Positions 1 through 7,847 of a stretch of 64,000 nucleotides of DNA are shown here, piece after piece. Positions within the stretch are counted from its first letter, which is position 1; each line of letters begins with the position of its first letter. The stretch lies in contig NZ_QPGB01000005.1 in NCBI RefSeq assembly GCF_003335215.1, positions 1 through 64,000 of the forward strand. The letters run 5' to 3'. The DNA is from Parvibium lacunae (GTDB lineage Bacteria > Pseudomonadota > Gammaproteobacteria > Burkholderiales > Burkholderiaceae_D). The position numbers were made by a program, and so were the translations under genes. The notes under the pieces were generated by a model, which searched no databases, had not been told where the DNA came from, and saw nothing but the letters and a program-made list of their open reading frames with translations.

Positions 1-1231
1 GTTGGGTGAGTAAGAGCTTGGCTTGGCTACCCGCATCAGGCGTGCTCACGGTAAAGGGAGTGAGGTAATACAAACTTAGAAACTGACCAAAGTCACTCTT
101 GGCGCTCTCAGCGTTGGCTGTTGTCGCAATGATTTGGAGTTTGCCAGCCAGCGCCTTAAAGGCGCTGCTGTTTTGGAGGTCTTGGAGATTTTGAAAAAAA
201 GTTTTACGATCGGGGCTATCTCCTGCGTCACTAATCGGTGTGGGCGTGATGTTGAGGCCAAGAATGAGTTTCCTCAGGCCGTCCAACACCCCTTCTAAAC
301 TAGCTACCGTTTTATTTTCCCCCTGACTAAAAAGGGTGCCAAGCGTAGTAAACGTCAGGCTGCTGTCTATTTTTTTCAAGGTATTCGCTAGTGCGAGAGC
401 GTCTGTCAATTTGTACATGTAATGATTGGGAAATCCAGTTCCTTCTTCATTGAAGAGTGAAATACGTTGTCCGATCTGGTTAAACCAAAAGGTGTTGGTG
501 GTGACGTTAATCCCGTTTTGGGCAAAGAAGTTGTTTTGTACATTGCTGGCATAAGTGGGTAGCCCGGTTCCGAGCAGGTCTTGTAGTTTGTTGAAAACAC
601 TTTCACTACCAGGTAAAAAGCCAGCACTATTAAAGGTGTTAACGCTAGCCATGTCGGCTTGCCCGCCAAAGATGCGGGCAAACGCGGAAGCCAGATGGCC
701 GCCTAGGCTGTGGCCATTCACGTTGAGGGTGGCATTGGCGGGGACTAAACCTTCTCCGGGCACCGAGGTGGTGTATACGTAAGCCCACGTATTGGTGAGC
801 CCGTAGTTATATTCACTAATTTGTTTGGCCATTTGTCCGGCGGGGGTGGTAATGCGTAACCACCAATTCACCATGTCGAGCACTTGCGCGCGGGCGGCAC
901 CACTGGTAGCGAGATCGCCATCCACCAGAAAGTCGGTGATCTGTTGTGAACCGCGCATGGAAACATAAATTTGCCCAGCGTAGTCTGTTCCTGCATTGCC
1001 GCGCCAGACCACGCCTTCAAAGCTGGAACCAAACGGCGCATCGGGCTTGTCTTCGGCGGAAACGACGGTGAAATTGTCTGCAATAAATTTGGCTTGGGTA
1101 AGCGTCATGCGCCCAATAAGATCTCTATTATTGAGAAGGATCTCACCAGTTTGCCCATTTCCTAAATTTTCAACATAACTTGCGTCAGCCAACAAGGCAT
1201 TGATATAGGCTTGATTGATTGTGGTGGTCAT
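1..1231 (-). CDS. Lipase-like (alpha/beta hydrolase) effector, partial, runs off the left edge
   Basis: Reading leftward from ATG at 1231 the frame is open to the window edge, at least 410 codons. The N-terminus (MTTTINQAYINALLADA) matches the two truncated copies downstream. A nucleophile elbow GHSLGG lies at residues 173-178 (Ser175), preceded by a conserved MRGSQQITDF block. This is typical of lipase class 3-like alpha/beta hydrolases. The last 146 bases in the window are almost identical to 4002-4147 inside the other full-length lipase gene, so the two share a C-terminal region. The C-terminus, and whether it has RTX repeats, lies outside the window. It follows an immunity-like membrane protein gene at 1249-1761. 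Hydrolase fold is well supported; an antibacterial or phospholipase role is inferred from context. Confidence 0.75.
   Translation of the reverse strand, partial: MTTTINQAYINALLADASYVENLGNGQTGEILLNNRDLIGRMTLTQAKFIADNFTVVSAEDKPDAPFGSSFEGVVWRGNAGTDYAGQIYVSMRGSQQITDFLVDGDLATSGAARAQVLDMVNWWLRITTPAGQMAKQISEYNYGLTNTWAYVYTTSVPGEGLVPANATLNVNGHSLGGHLASAFARIFGGQADMASVNTFNSAGFLPGSESVFNKLQDLLGTGLPTYASNVQNNFFAQNGINVTTNTFWFNQIGQRISLFNEEGTGFPNHYMYKLTDALALANTLKKIDSSLTFTTLGTLFSQGENKTVASLEGVLDGLRKLILGLNITPTPISDAGDSPDRKTFFQNLQDLQNSSAFKALAGKLQIIATTANAESAKSDFGQFLSLYYLTPFTVSTPDAGSQAKLLLTQ
897..1099 (-). repeat. 203-base lipase repeat, copy 1 (others at 1809-2011 and 2676-2878)
   Basis: The same 203-base block occurs three times in direct orientation with only a few mismatches. 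It encodes the lipase segment from the TQAKFIADNF region through VDGDLATSGA. In this copy it continues into the intact lipase; in the other two it runs into the shared truncated tail. The first ~45 bases of each lipase copy (about 1186-1231, 2088-2134, 2965-3013) are also near-identical, leaving a short variable stretch between. Confidence 0.85.
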
Positions 1232-1248
1232 TTGAATATCCTTAAAAT

Positions 1249-1761
1249 TTATTTGGTCTTAACAACAGCAAAAACTTGCGGTTTATTTCTTGGCTGACAA
1301 CTGTGTTTCGAGAACGCAATGGGAACGCTTGATTCGGTCAATTTAAAAAAGCGAACTAACCATCCGCCACTCGCAAGATACTGCTTGTATGTCAACAACG
1401 TCTCGCCAGTTGTTTCATCCTTCCAAGTAGATGTACTTTCAATAATTGGTATAACTGATGCAATTGATCGATCTATCATTCCTGGCAATCCCATATTTGT
1501 TTCACCACCAAGCACAATAGTTTTACCGCGAATTTTTTCTATATCTACATCGATGAATTCATTCGCCTCACACAACGCCCGAAACTGCATCCCACCGATA
1601 ATTTCATCCCCTACTGGCAAGATCATCAACATCACAAACAGCAATAGAATGGTGCCTCGACGTAAAGTTGGTTTTGCAATTCTTTGGCTTGCCCAACGAG
1701 CGATACGAAAGGCGCAGTAGCTCCAAAGTGCAACCACTACAAGTAAAAAAATGCCGGTCAT
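1249..1761 (-). CDS. Membrane-anchored immunity-like protein, copy 4
   Basis: 170 residues. Two hydrophobic segments fill the first ~60 residues (TGIFLLVVVALWSYC and ILLLFVMLMILPVGDE), followed by a polar, probably exported, domain with an FRALCE motif. The start at 1761 has a good AGGAGA ribosome site overlapping the stop region of the truncated lipase gene upstream. The anchor-coding half (1568-1761) is nearly identical to 3348-3541 of the sibling gene while the C-terminal half differs. All four siblings share a P-x-x-D-[ED] / CE signature. No enzyme motif was seen. Its position next to lipase genes suggests protection against the lipase; it could also be a lipase chaperone or foldase-like partner. 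Confidence 0.7.
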   Translation of the reverse strand: MTGIFLLVVVALWSYCAFRIARWASQRIAKPTLRRGTILLLFVMLMILPVGDEIIGGMQFRALCEANEFIDVDIEKIRGKTIVLGGETNMGLPGMIDRSIASVIPIIESTSTWKDETTGETLLTYKQYLASGGWLVRFFKLTESSVPIAFSKHSCQPRNKPQVFAVVKTK

Positions 1762-1771
1762 ATTTTTTCTC

Positions 1772-2134
1772 CTAGAAGGCGCTATTGGATGTCATTTGTG
1801 AGTATGTAGCACCACTGGTAGCGAGATCGCCATCCACCAGAAAGTCGGTGATCTGTTGTGAACCGCGCATGGAAACATAAATTTGCCCAGCGTACTCTGT
1901 TCCTGCATTGCCTCGCCAGACCACGCCTTCAAAGCTGGAACCAAACGGCGCATCAGGCTTGTCTTCGGCAGAAACGACGGTGAAGTTGTCGGCAATAAAT
2001 TTGGCTTGGGTTTCGGTCATGCGTGGTGCAAGAGCACTTTTGAGATCCGCAACCGTCATGCCAGAAGTTAAATCAACATAAACAGCATCAGCTAATAAAG
2101 CATTGATATAGGCTTGGTTGATTGTTACGGTCAT
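1772..2134 (-). pseudogene. Truncated lipase copy, N-terminal 120 residues only
   Basis: The 120-residue product begins like the neighbouring full-length lipase (VTINQAYINALLADAVY) and carries the block from AEDKPDAPFGSSFEG to VDGDLATSGA. It then switches to a short tail (TYSQMTSNSAF) and stops before the GHSLGG catalytic region. The start at 2134 overlaps the upstream membrane protein stop (ATGA). The stop leads straight into the ribosome site of the next membrane protein gene. It has no catalytic serine, so it cannot be an active lipase. It is probably a recombination remnant, though its intact frame and coupling leave open a decoy or regulatory role. Confidence 0.7.
1809..2011 (-). repeat. 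203-base lipase repeat, copy 2
   Basis: Direct repeat of 897-1099 and 2676-2878. Outside the block this copy also matches copy 3 across the truncated tail, stop codon and following ribosome site (1772-1808 versus 2639-2675). Confidence 0.85.
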
Positions 2135-2628
2135 TTTATTTCTCCCTGTCTGATTAACTTATCAATATTTATTTGCTTAAATACTTCTGACACATTTTTT
2201 GGTCGGCATTCAGTTGCACTACCCAATCCATAAAAATGATTCCGCAAAAACCCACCATACGTAGTCAACGTTTTTGTTGATAGAAAAACTTCCTGCGTAT
2301 CAACATCAACGTACTGAACGATATGCGAATAAATTGGGTTAATTAAGCTAGTAACTTTGACTCTAGGTAGATATTTGTCTTTTGCCCGTTTCACTTTCTC
2401 CCAATCCGGACTGAGCATCACCACAGCCACTTTTTCGCATAGCCCGTAGAATTGCCAGTGCCCAATTAAGTCATCTGCAACCGGTGCTACTAACACAAAT
2501 GGAAATGCCAAGGCACTGATAGTAGTTGTATGTTTAGTGGCCTTTACCCAGCGCGGGATACGTTTGCTAATCATCACGGCTAGAATTAGCCATACAGTGA
2601 TTCCAATTAAAAACAGAATGCCGATCAT
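2131..2628 (-). CDS. Membrane-anchored immunity-like protein, copy 3
   Basis: 165 residues with an N-terminal hydrophobic helix (IGILFLIGITVWLILAVMI), a second around ISALAFPFVLVAPVADDLIG, and the family signature QFYGLCE near residue 80, then a polar C-terminal domain. It is the most diverged of the four siblings; the anchor is recognisably related but not near-identical. The start at 2628 is preceded by an AGGAGA site just after the stop of the truncated lipase at 2639. Its stop overlaps the next start by ATGA, implying translational coupling. Function is inferred from alternation with lipase genes. Confidence 0.68.
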   Translation of the reverse strand: MIGILFLIGITVWLILAVMISKRIPRWVKATKHTTTISALAFPFVLVAPVADDLIGHWQFYGLCEKVAVVMLSPDWEKVKRAKDKYLPRVKVTSLINPIYSHIVQYVDVDTQEVFLSTKTLTTYGGFLRNHFYGLGSATECRPKNVSEVFKQINIDKLIRQGEIK

Positions 2629-2638
2629 TTTTGTTCTC

Positions 2639-3013
2639 CTAGAAGGCGCTATTGGATGTCATTTGTGAGTATGTAGCACCACTGGTAGCGAGATCGCCAT
2701 CTACCAGAAAGTCGGTGATCTGTTGTGAACCGCGCATGGAAACATAAATTTGCCCAGCGTAGTCTGTTCCTGCATTGCCGCGCCAGACCACGCCTTCAAA
2801 GCTGGAACCAAACGGCGCATCGGGCTTGTCTTCGGCAGAAACGACGGTGAAGTTGTCTGCAATAAATTTGGCTTGGGTGGGGGTCATTCGTTTTTGTATA
2901 ACGCTTTCCAGAATTTGACCTGTCTGTCCATTTTTAAGACCTTGATTGTCATTTGCATATACTGCATCAGCTAATAAAGCATTGATATAGGCTTGATTGA
3001 TTGTGGTGGTCAT
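2639..3013 (-). pseudogene. Second truncated lipase copy, 124 residues
   Basis: It has the same architecture as the copy at 1772-2134: a lipase-like N-terminus, a short variable stretch (NDNQGLKNGQTGQILESV), the shared 203-base block, then the same TYSQMTSNSAF tail and stop. The GHSLGG region is missing. That two copies share the same aberrant tail shows they arose by duplication of an already truncated unit, together with the downstream anchor-gene start. It starts 12 bases after the stop of the preceding membrane protein gene. Probably a non-functional remnant held in an operon. Confidence 0.7.
2676..2878 (-). repeat. 203-base lipase repeat, copy 3
   Basis: Direct repeat of 897-1099 and 1809-2011. 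The combined identity with copy 2, including the aberrant tail, indicates tandem duplication of a unit made of a lipase fragment plus the start of an immunity-like gene. Confidence 0.85.
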
Positions 3014-3025
3014 AATGTGGTCTTT

Positions 3026-3541
3026 CTATTGAGCTTGAGTGAAATGATTATCAAGAAAAATTTTTTGAATGTCAGGGGAACAGGATGGGTGTTCGATAAA
3101 TATAGGGACATGTCCTTCTGAAATCCCCAATGTTCTGATCAGCCACCCTCCGCCCACATTTAATGATTTATAAGATAGGGTTGGTTTACGTGTTTCTACT
3201 TCACGCCATAAAAATTCACTTTCTACGATAGGCAAGAAAGTTCCAATAATTTTTTTATCGAGCGTAGCAACATACCCAGTCTTCGGGTCTCTTAAGGTCA
3301 AAACCTGGCCATTAGCAGAATCTAGCCATGTGATGTATTGAGATTTTTCACACAACGCCCGAAACTGCATCGCACCGATAATTTCATCCCCTACTGGCAA
3401 GATCATCAACATCACAAACAGCAATAGAATGGTGCCTCGACGTAAAGTTGGTTTTGCAATTCTTTGGCTTGCCCAACGAGCAATACGAAAGGCGCAGTAG
3501 CTCCATAGGGCAATCACTGCCAGTAAAAAAATGCCGGTCAT
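3026..3541 (-). CDS. Membrane-anchored immunity-like protein, copy 2
   Basis: 171 residues from ATG 3541, chosen because it matches the start of the sibling at 1761 (MTGIFLL) and overlaps the lipase stop by ATGA (3538-3541). An upstream in-frame start at 3571 would add ten residues encoded inside the lipase gene. Two N-terminal membrane segments end in LPVGDEIIGAMQFRALCE, followed by a polar domain distinct from the sibling's. The anchor-coding 194 bases are nearly identical to copy 4. Overlap with the full-length lipase gene makes it the best candidate for that lipase's partner, although the upstream gene at 5371-5988 competes. Confidence 0.72.
   Translation of the reverse strand: MTGIFLLAVIALWSYCAFRIARWASQRIAKPTLRRGTILLLFVMLMILPVGDEIIGAMQFRALCEKSQYITWLDSANGQVLTLRDPKTGYVATLDKKIIGTFLPIVESEFLWREVETRKPTLSYKSLNVGGGWLIRTLGISEGHVPIFIEHPSCSPDIQKIFLDNHFTQAQ
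3348..3541 (-). repeat. Duplicated membrane-anchor segment (pairs with 1568-1761)
   Basis: 194 bases encoding the N-terminal membrane anchor of two immunity-like proteins are about 95 percent identical by eye at these two places. Identity stops abruptly at the FRALCE codons. The 3' halves of the two genes are not alignable at the DNA level. Confidence 0.85.
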
Positions 3542-5352
3542 ACCGCAACTCCTTCGCGTGAATTGAAACAAGGTTGACTAGCTTCTTTCACCAACTTTTG
3601 GATCACCGCTTGTAACTTGCCACATGGCGTGTCGTTGCCCGCACCGCCATAGAGGCGGTCGTTGTGGTTTTGTCCTTCTAGAAGGTCGTTTCCAGTGCCG
3701 CCAAAGCTCACTAGGTGGGTGACGGTGGTGGAGGTGATGGGGTTGATGAGTATGCTTTGGGGAGTGGGTGTGCTTTTATCAATAAAGAGCCAGCTGTCGT
3801 TAACGCTGTTGCTAGGAATGATGATTTGTTTGCCGTTGGGGCCGCTATCGGTGCTAGGGTTATCTTGGGTGTTGCCTTGAATGAGCCAGCTTTGCATGCT
3901 GCGCCGGTCGGCTAGCCATTTGTCGCTGAAGTTGAGTTCGCTGTTGGTGTTGGTGGCGCGCTTGGCTTGGTCGTTGCTCCAGGCGTCAATCAGGCTTTGG
4001 GGTTGGGTGAGTAAGAGCTTGGCTTGGCTACCCGCATCAGGCGTGCTCACGGTAAAGGGAGTGAGGTAATACAAACTTAGAAACTGACCAAAGTCACTCT
4101 TGGCGCTCTCAGCGTTGGCTGTTGTCGCAGTGATTTGGAGTTTGCCCATCAGGCTGGCAAAGGGGCCGGTGGGGGTGCCTTGCTGGTTCGGGTTTAATAA
4201 CTGATACAGGTTGGTATAGAAGTTATTTCTGGTTGTATTGCTGTCGGCTGTGCCGGGTGTTTTAGTGGGAGTTTGATTGGGCCCTAGAATAATTTTTCGT
4301 AATCCATCTAAAACATTTTCTAGGGAATCAGCTTCATTGTTTGCACCTGCTTTTTGCAGGTTGTTCATGGTTTCGGTAGTGAGGCTGTTATCGAGTTGAT
4401 TCAGTACATTCTGCAAAGCCAATGCATCGCTGAGTTTGGTAATGGCATGATTGGCGATTGAAAGCTCACCTTCTTTTTCTATATCAACGCCGACTCGGGT
4501 ACCAATCACTTGGCCTAGTCCTGCTGTAACATTTAACCCACCCTCGCCATACAGGGCTAGGTGACGACTACCAATCGTGCCAACTTGGGTGCTTTGTGAA
4601 AAGCCAAACCAGTTTTGCCATTCGTAAATTAGCGCATTCTCACCGGGGGCGTTGTAGGTGACGACATCCCCTAAGTTGTAACGCCCACCGCTGGTGGATT
4701 CAATGAGACCCGCGAGCAAGTAGGCAACATGCCCACCTAAGCTATGCCCAGTAAAGTTCAGGGTAGCCCCCGCCGGAATCAGGGTTTGGCCCACTGCACC
4801 TAGCCCTTTGTCGTTAGCGGTATAGGCTTTGAAGGCTGCACTGGCGGCAGAGAGGTTTTCTACGGTGTTGAAGGGGGGAATCCCGCCACTGAGAATCAGA
4901 TTACTCATGGCAGTTTGTTCGGCTGTGGTGTAGATAACAGGCTGTCCACCGGCTGTAGTGAGTTGTTTGTAGTAGCGGAAGGCTTCAAGAATCTGTACCT
5001 TGGCCTTTCCGGCTAGCACCACGCCCCAGAAATCTTCTACTAAGTCAGTGAAAAGCTGCGCTCCTGGCTCTGTGCCGCGCACGGCAATGTCATACGAACC
5101 ATCCGCGTTGCTTTTGAATACAGTGAGTGAAGTGCCATTCGGGGTATTCGGCAATTGGCTGACGAAGCTGTAGCCATTGGTGGTGTTGGTGAAGAGCTTG
5201 GCTTGCCCGTCAAAAAAGAGATTCGCTTTATTGAAAGCATCTCCAATAAGCTGTCCAAATAAGCTACTTTGTGAATAAGGTACCGCATCGTCTAAACCTA
5301 GATATGAAGCCTGAGACATCCATGCGTAATCACGCAATTTTTTGCTATCCAT
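3538..5352 (-). CDS. RTX-type lipase-like effector, 604 residues
   Basis: Features in order are an oxyanion-region VRGTEPG at residues 91-97, a nucleophile elbow GHSLGG at 202-207 (Ser204), a TYNAPGEN stretch near 232, a long linker, and two calcium-binding RTX-type repeats (GGTGNDLLEG, YGGAGND) near residues 555-580. RTX lipases are normally calcium-dependent, type I-secreted, and carry more repeats plus a C-terminal secretion signal. Here the repeats stop abruptly and are followed by about 30 unrelated residues ending in SREGVAV, suggesting that recombination replaced the C-terminus. The stop overlaps the next gene's start. No type I secretion genes are nearby. Hydrolase assignment is firm; substrate is unknown. 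Confidence 0.8.
   Translation of the reverse strand: MDSKKLRDYAWMSQASYLGLDDAVPYSQSSLFGQLIGDAFNKANLFFDGQAKLFTNTTNGYSFVSQLPNTPNGTSLTVFKSNADGSYDIAVRGTEPGAQLFTDLVEDFWGVVLAGKAKVQILEAFRYYKQLTTAGGQPVIYTTAEQTAMSNLILSGGIPPFNTVENLSAASAAFKAYTANDKGLGAVGQTLIPAGATLNFTGHSLGGHVAYLLAGLIESTSGGRYNLGDVVTYNAPGENALIYEWQNWFGFSQSTQVGTIGSRHLALYGEGGLNVTAGLGQVIGTRVGVDIEKEGELSIANHAITKLSDALALQNVLNQLDNSLTTETMNNLQKAGANNEADSLENVLDGLRKIILGPNQTPTKTPGTADSNTTRNNFYTNLYQLLNPNQQGTPTGPFASLMGKLQITATTANAESAKSDFGQFLSLYYLTPFTVSTPDAGSQAKLLLTQPQSLIDAWSNDQAKRATNTNSELNFSDKWLADRRSMQSWLIQGNTQDNPSTDSGPNGKQIIIPSNSVNDSWLFIDKSTPTPQSILINPITSTTVTHLVSFGGTGNDLLEGQNHNDRLYGGAGNDTPCGKLQAVIQKLVKEASQPCFNSREGVAV
4002..4147 (-). repeat. Shared lipase C-terminal segment (pairs with 1-146)
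   Basis: Bases 1-146 match 4002-4147 with one difference seen (129/4130). Both encode the stretch around AESAKSDFGQFLSLYYLTPF. The repeat continues to the window edge, so its full length is unknown. Confidence 0.85.
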
Positions 5353-5370
5353 GTTTTATTCCTTGCCAAT

Positions 5371-5988
5371 TTATTTTGTAAATGTAGAGTTGATGAGCTT
5401 ATAAGAGTCAATTCCAGTCTCGCTATAACCGCAACTACCTTGAAGTGTTGGGCCACTACCCCCTATCGAACCCAACACATTAAAAGTGAACCAACCACCG
5501 TAATAATTAAGGTTTTTTAGGCTAGATAATTTAATTTTTGTCGTTCTATCTGAAATGAAAACTTCATATTCAAGAAATTTTCCAGTATCAATTTTTTTAG
5601 TACTTAGTTGATATTTAGCGGATATAGTGGGAACAGTAGTCGACTCGATAGCGCCTTTTTCTGTTCTTGAAAGTCGAGTAATTTTGTTTGCAGAAATATT
5701 CCTAGACTCCACAAAATTAACATTCACTAGCTTTAAATAATCCGGGTAAACCACTTCATCGTTCAGCAATCCAGCTAACTTACTTGCTGTTGAATAAACT
5801 TTAAATCCAGCTTCGTTTTCACAGAATCTTTTTAATTTAATCCGATAATAAATTTCATCCGCCGTTGGAAACAAAATCAATCCAACTAAAACCAGCAGTT
5901 TTATCGGCCATGATTTCGCACGACCAACCAGCCATTTGCCTAGAAAGAAATATCCAACAATGACACTTAAAACTAATAAACCGGCCAT
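5371..5988 (-). CDS. Membrane-anchored immunity-like protein, copy 1 (first gene of the lipase array)
   Basis: 205 residues, the longest of the four. Two hydrophobic segments (AGLLVLSVIVGYFFLG and IKLLVLVGLILFPTADEIYY) precede the family signature KRFCENEAG, then a Lys/Ser-rich polar domain ending near a GGSGPTLQGSCGY stretch. The DNA is clearly more AT-rich than the adjacent mpl region. It is the first gene of the leftward array and lies 18 bases before the RTX lipase, so it is probably co-transcribed with it. The pairing resembles effector-immunity arrangements in which the immunity gene precedes the toxin; that role is inferred. Confidence 0.7.
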   Translation of the reverse strand: MAGLLVLSVIVGYFFLGKWLVGRAKSWPIKLLVLVGLILFPTADEIYYRIKLKRFCENEAGFKVYSTASKLAGLLNDEVVYPDYLKLVNVNFVESRNISANKITRLSRTEKGAIESTTVPTISAKYQLSTKKIDTGKFLEYEVFISDRTTKIKLSSLKNLNYYGGWFTFNVLGSIGGSGPTLQGSCGYSETGIDSYKLINSTFTK

Positions 5989-6391
5989 GTTTTACCCTCT
6001 GTCGTTATGTTAGTGTTTGGTTTTATCCTGCATTATCCCCACTCGTCTCATCCTTGCCCATTGTTTTGCAATTGATTCTTTGGGGGTTGAATGAGTTATT
6101 TTTGAAGTATTAAATCTTGATACTCACGCGGTCATGGCGTGATACTTGTTGGGTTGAAAGTGCGGTTGATTAGCCACTGGTTGTGGCTGTTTGGCCCCAC
6201 TCATTGCGCTCAGGTTCAAGAGTGGTACTGCCGGCTGGCTGGCTAATGATTCATCTGAAGCCATGCGCTAAGGTTATTTTTGTGCCAATTAACGAGCATC
6301 AGACAGATGGCTTGGTATGCCTGAAAGATATCTTATTCATTCTCTGCGCTAGGGCAGTTACAATGGCTTCGTTTTTTTAAAGACTGGCATC
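5989..6391. other. Gene-free 403-base spacer between the lipase array and mpl
   Basis: I see no convincing gene. The region must hold the leftward promoter of the lipase array and the rightward promoter of mpl. An imperfect inverted repeat (GATACTCACGC / GCGTGATAC with a 7-base loop) lies at about 6119-6146; it has no following T run and so does not look like a terminator. A short open frame at 6183-6380 lacks a ribosome site and family resemblance. Confidence 0.5.
6336..6364 (+). promoter_or_regulatory. Possible sigma-70 promoter for mpl
   Basis: TACAAT at 6359-6364 resembles a -10 element, with a weak TTCATT at 6336-6341 at 17-base spacing and the mpl ATG 27 bases downstream. The -35 match is poor, so this is only a candidate. 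Confidence 0.3.
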
Positions 6392-7810
6392 ATGCACATT
6401 CATATTCTCGGTATTTGCGGTACGTTTATGGGGGGGGTCGCCGCCCTCGCTCAAGCACTCGGGCATCGGGTCACGGGCTGCGATACGAATGTTTACCCGC
6501 CTATGAGCACGCAATTAATGGCGCTTGGCATTGAGCTGATCGAGGGGTTTGAGGCCGATCAGGTCAAGCTCGAGCCAGATCTGTATGTGATCGGCAATGT
6601 TGCCAAGCGCGGTATGCCCCTGGTCGAAGAGATATTGAACCGTAATCTGCCTTATCTTTCGGGGCCTCAGTGGCTGGGGGATTATTTGCTGCGCGACAAA
6701 TGGCCGTTGATTGTCGCTGGCACGCACGGCAAAACAACCACGAGTGCGATGCTGGCCTGGATCCTGGAAGCCAATGGCCTCAACCCAGGGTTTTTGATTG
6801 GGGGCATCCCGCGTAATTTTGATCGTTCTGCCCGTTTGACCGATAGCGCTTTTTTCGTGCTGGAAGCAGACGAATACGACACCGCGTTTTTTGACAAACG
6901 CAGTAAATTTGTTCATTACCACCCCCGCACCGCGATTCTGAATAATCTCGAATATGACCACGCGGATATTTTTCCCGACCTGGCGGCGATTGAAACGCAA
7001 TTTCATCATCTGGTGCGCACCGTCCCCGGACAAGGGCGGCTAGTGGTGAATGCCGATCAGCCCGCGCTGGGTCGGGTACTGAGCCGGGGCTGTTGGAGTG
7101 AGGTGTGTTATTTCAGTGCAACCGGCGACGCCGCCAGCCTCGCTGCGCATGATACCGATGCCGGCTGGCGTGTGGTGCTGAGCGCCGCCCAAGTAGATGG
7201 GCGCCCGGGCTATGAGCGTTTTGCGGTATGGCAGGGTACCCAGCATTGGGGTGACGTTGAGTGGACGCTCAATGGCGCACACAACCGCGCCAATGCGCTG
7301 GCAGCCATCATCGCAGCGCAGCATGTTGGCGTCCGGCCAGGCGATGCCTGCGCGGCGCTGGCACGTTTTGCCGGGGTCAAACGTCGCATGGAAAAACGGG
7401 GGGCGGTTGCTGGTATCACGGTTTATGATGATTTCGCCCATCACCCCACCGCCATCGCAACGACTTTGGCTGGGTTAATCCAGCAGATTCCGGCACATGA
7501 GCGCGTATTAGCTGTATTAGAGCCGCGCTCTAACACCATGAAGCTGGGGGTCATGAAAGCCCAATTGCCAGCGAGCCTGGAAGCCGCAGCCGCCATTTTC
7601 TGTTACGACAATCAGTTAGGGTGGGATGTCGCAGCGGCGCTGGCCCCACTGGGCGAGAAAGCGGTGGTTGAGGGCGACATGGCGCAGCTCGTTGCAACGA
7701 TTGTCGCCACTGCGCGCCCCGGCGACCATATCTTGGTCATGAGCAATGGGGGCTTTGGTGGCATTCATCAGCGCCTGCTTGATGCGCTGGCCGAGCGTTA
7801 TGCAAGCTAA
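6392..7810 (+). CDS. mpl: UDP-N-acetylmuramate:L-alanyl-gamma-D-glutamyl-meso-diaminopimelate ligase
   Basis: 472 residues, the usual length for Mpl. It ligates the recycled murein tripeptide to UDP-MurNAc, using ATP, in the cytoplasm, salvaging cell-wall material. The N-terminus (HIHILGICGTFMGG) is the characteristic Mur-ligase nucleotide-binding start with Mpl-specific residues. The ATP-binding loop AGTHGKTTT is at residues 109-117, and the DDFAHHPTAI motif typical of Mpl/MurC lies near residue 350. It is the first gene of a rightward run leading into an esterase and ubiC. MurC is the alternative, but the IGGIPRNF stretch and the absence of other mur genes favour Mpl. Confidence 0.93.
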   Translation: MHIHILGICGTFMGGVAALAQALGHRVTGCDTNVYPPMSTQLMALGIELIEGFEADQVKLEPDLYVIGNVAKRGMPLVEEILNRNLPYLSGPQWLGDYLLRDKWPLIVAGTHGKTTTSAMLAWILEANGLNPGFLIGGIPRNFDRSARLTDSAFFVLEADEYDTAFFDKRSKFVHYHPRTAILNNLEYDHADIFPDLAAIETQFHHLVRTVPGQGRLVVNADQPALGRVLSRGCWSEVCYFSATGDAASLAAHDTDAGWRVVLSAAQVDGRPGYERFAVWQGTQHWGDVEWTLNGAHNRANALAAIIAAQHVGVRPGDACAALARFAGVKRRMEKRGAVAGITVYDDFAHHPTAIATTLAGLIQQIPAHERVLAVLEPRSNTMKLGVMKAQLPASLEAAAAIFCYDNQLGWDVAAALAPLGEKAVVEGDMAQLVATIVATARPGDHILVMSNGGFGGIHQRLLDALAERYAS

Positions 7811-7847
7811 GGCTGGGACTTGATCAATCGTTGTTGGCAAAGTGTCT

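Noticed and set aside
6119-6146. Inverted repeat considered as a terminator
   Set aside because: The stem has a bulge and there is no T run on either side; kept only as a note in the spacer entry.
6183-6380. Plus-strand 65-codon frame upstream of mpl
   Set aside because: No ribosome site, no family resemblance, and it overlaps the probable mpl promoter.
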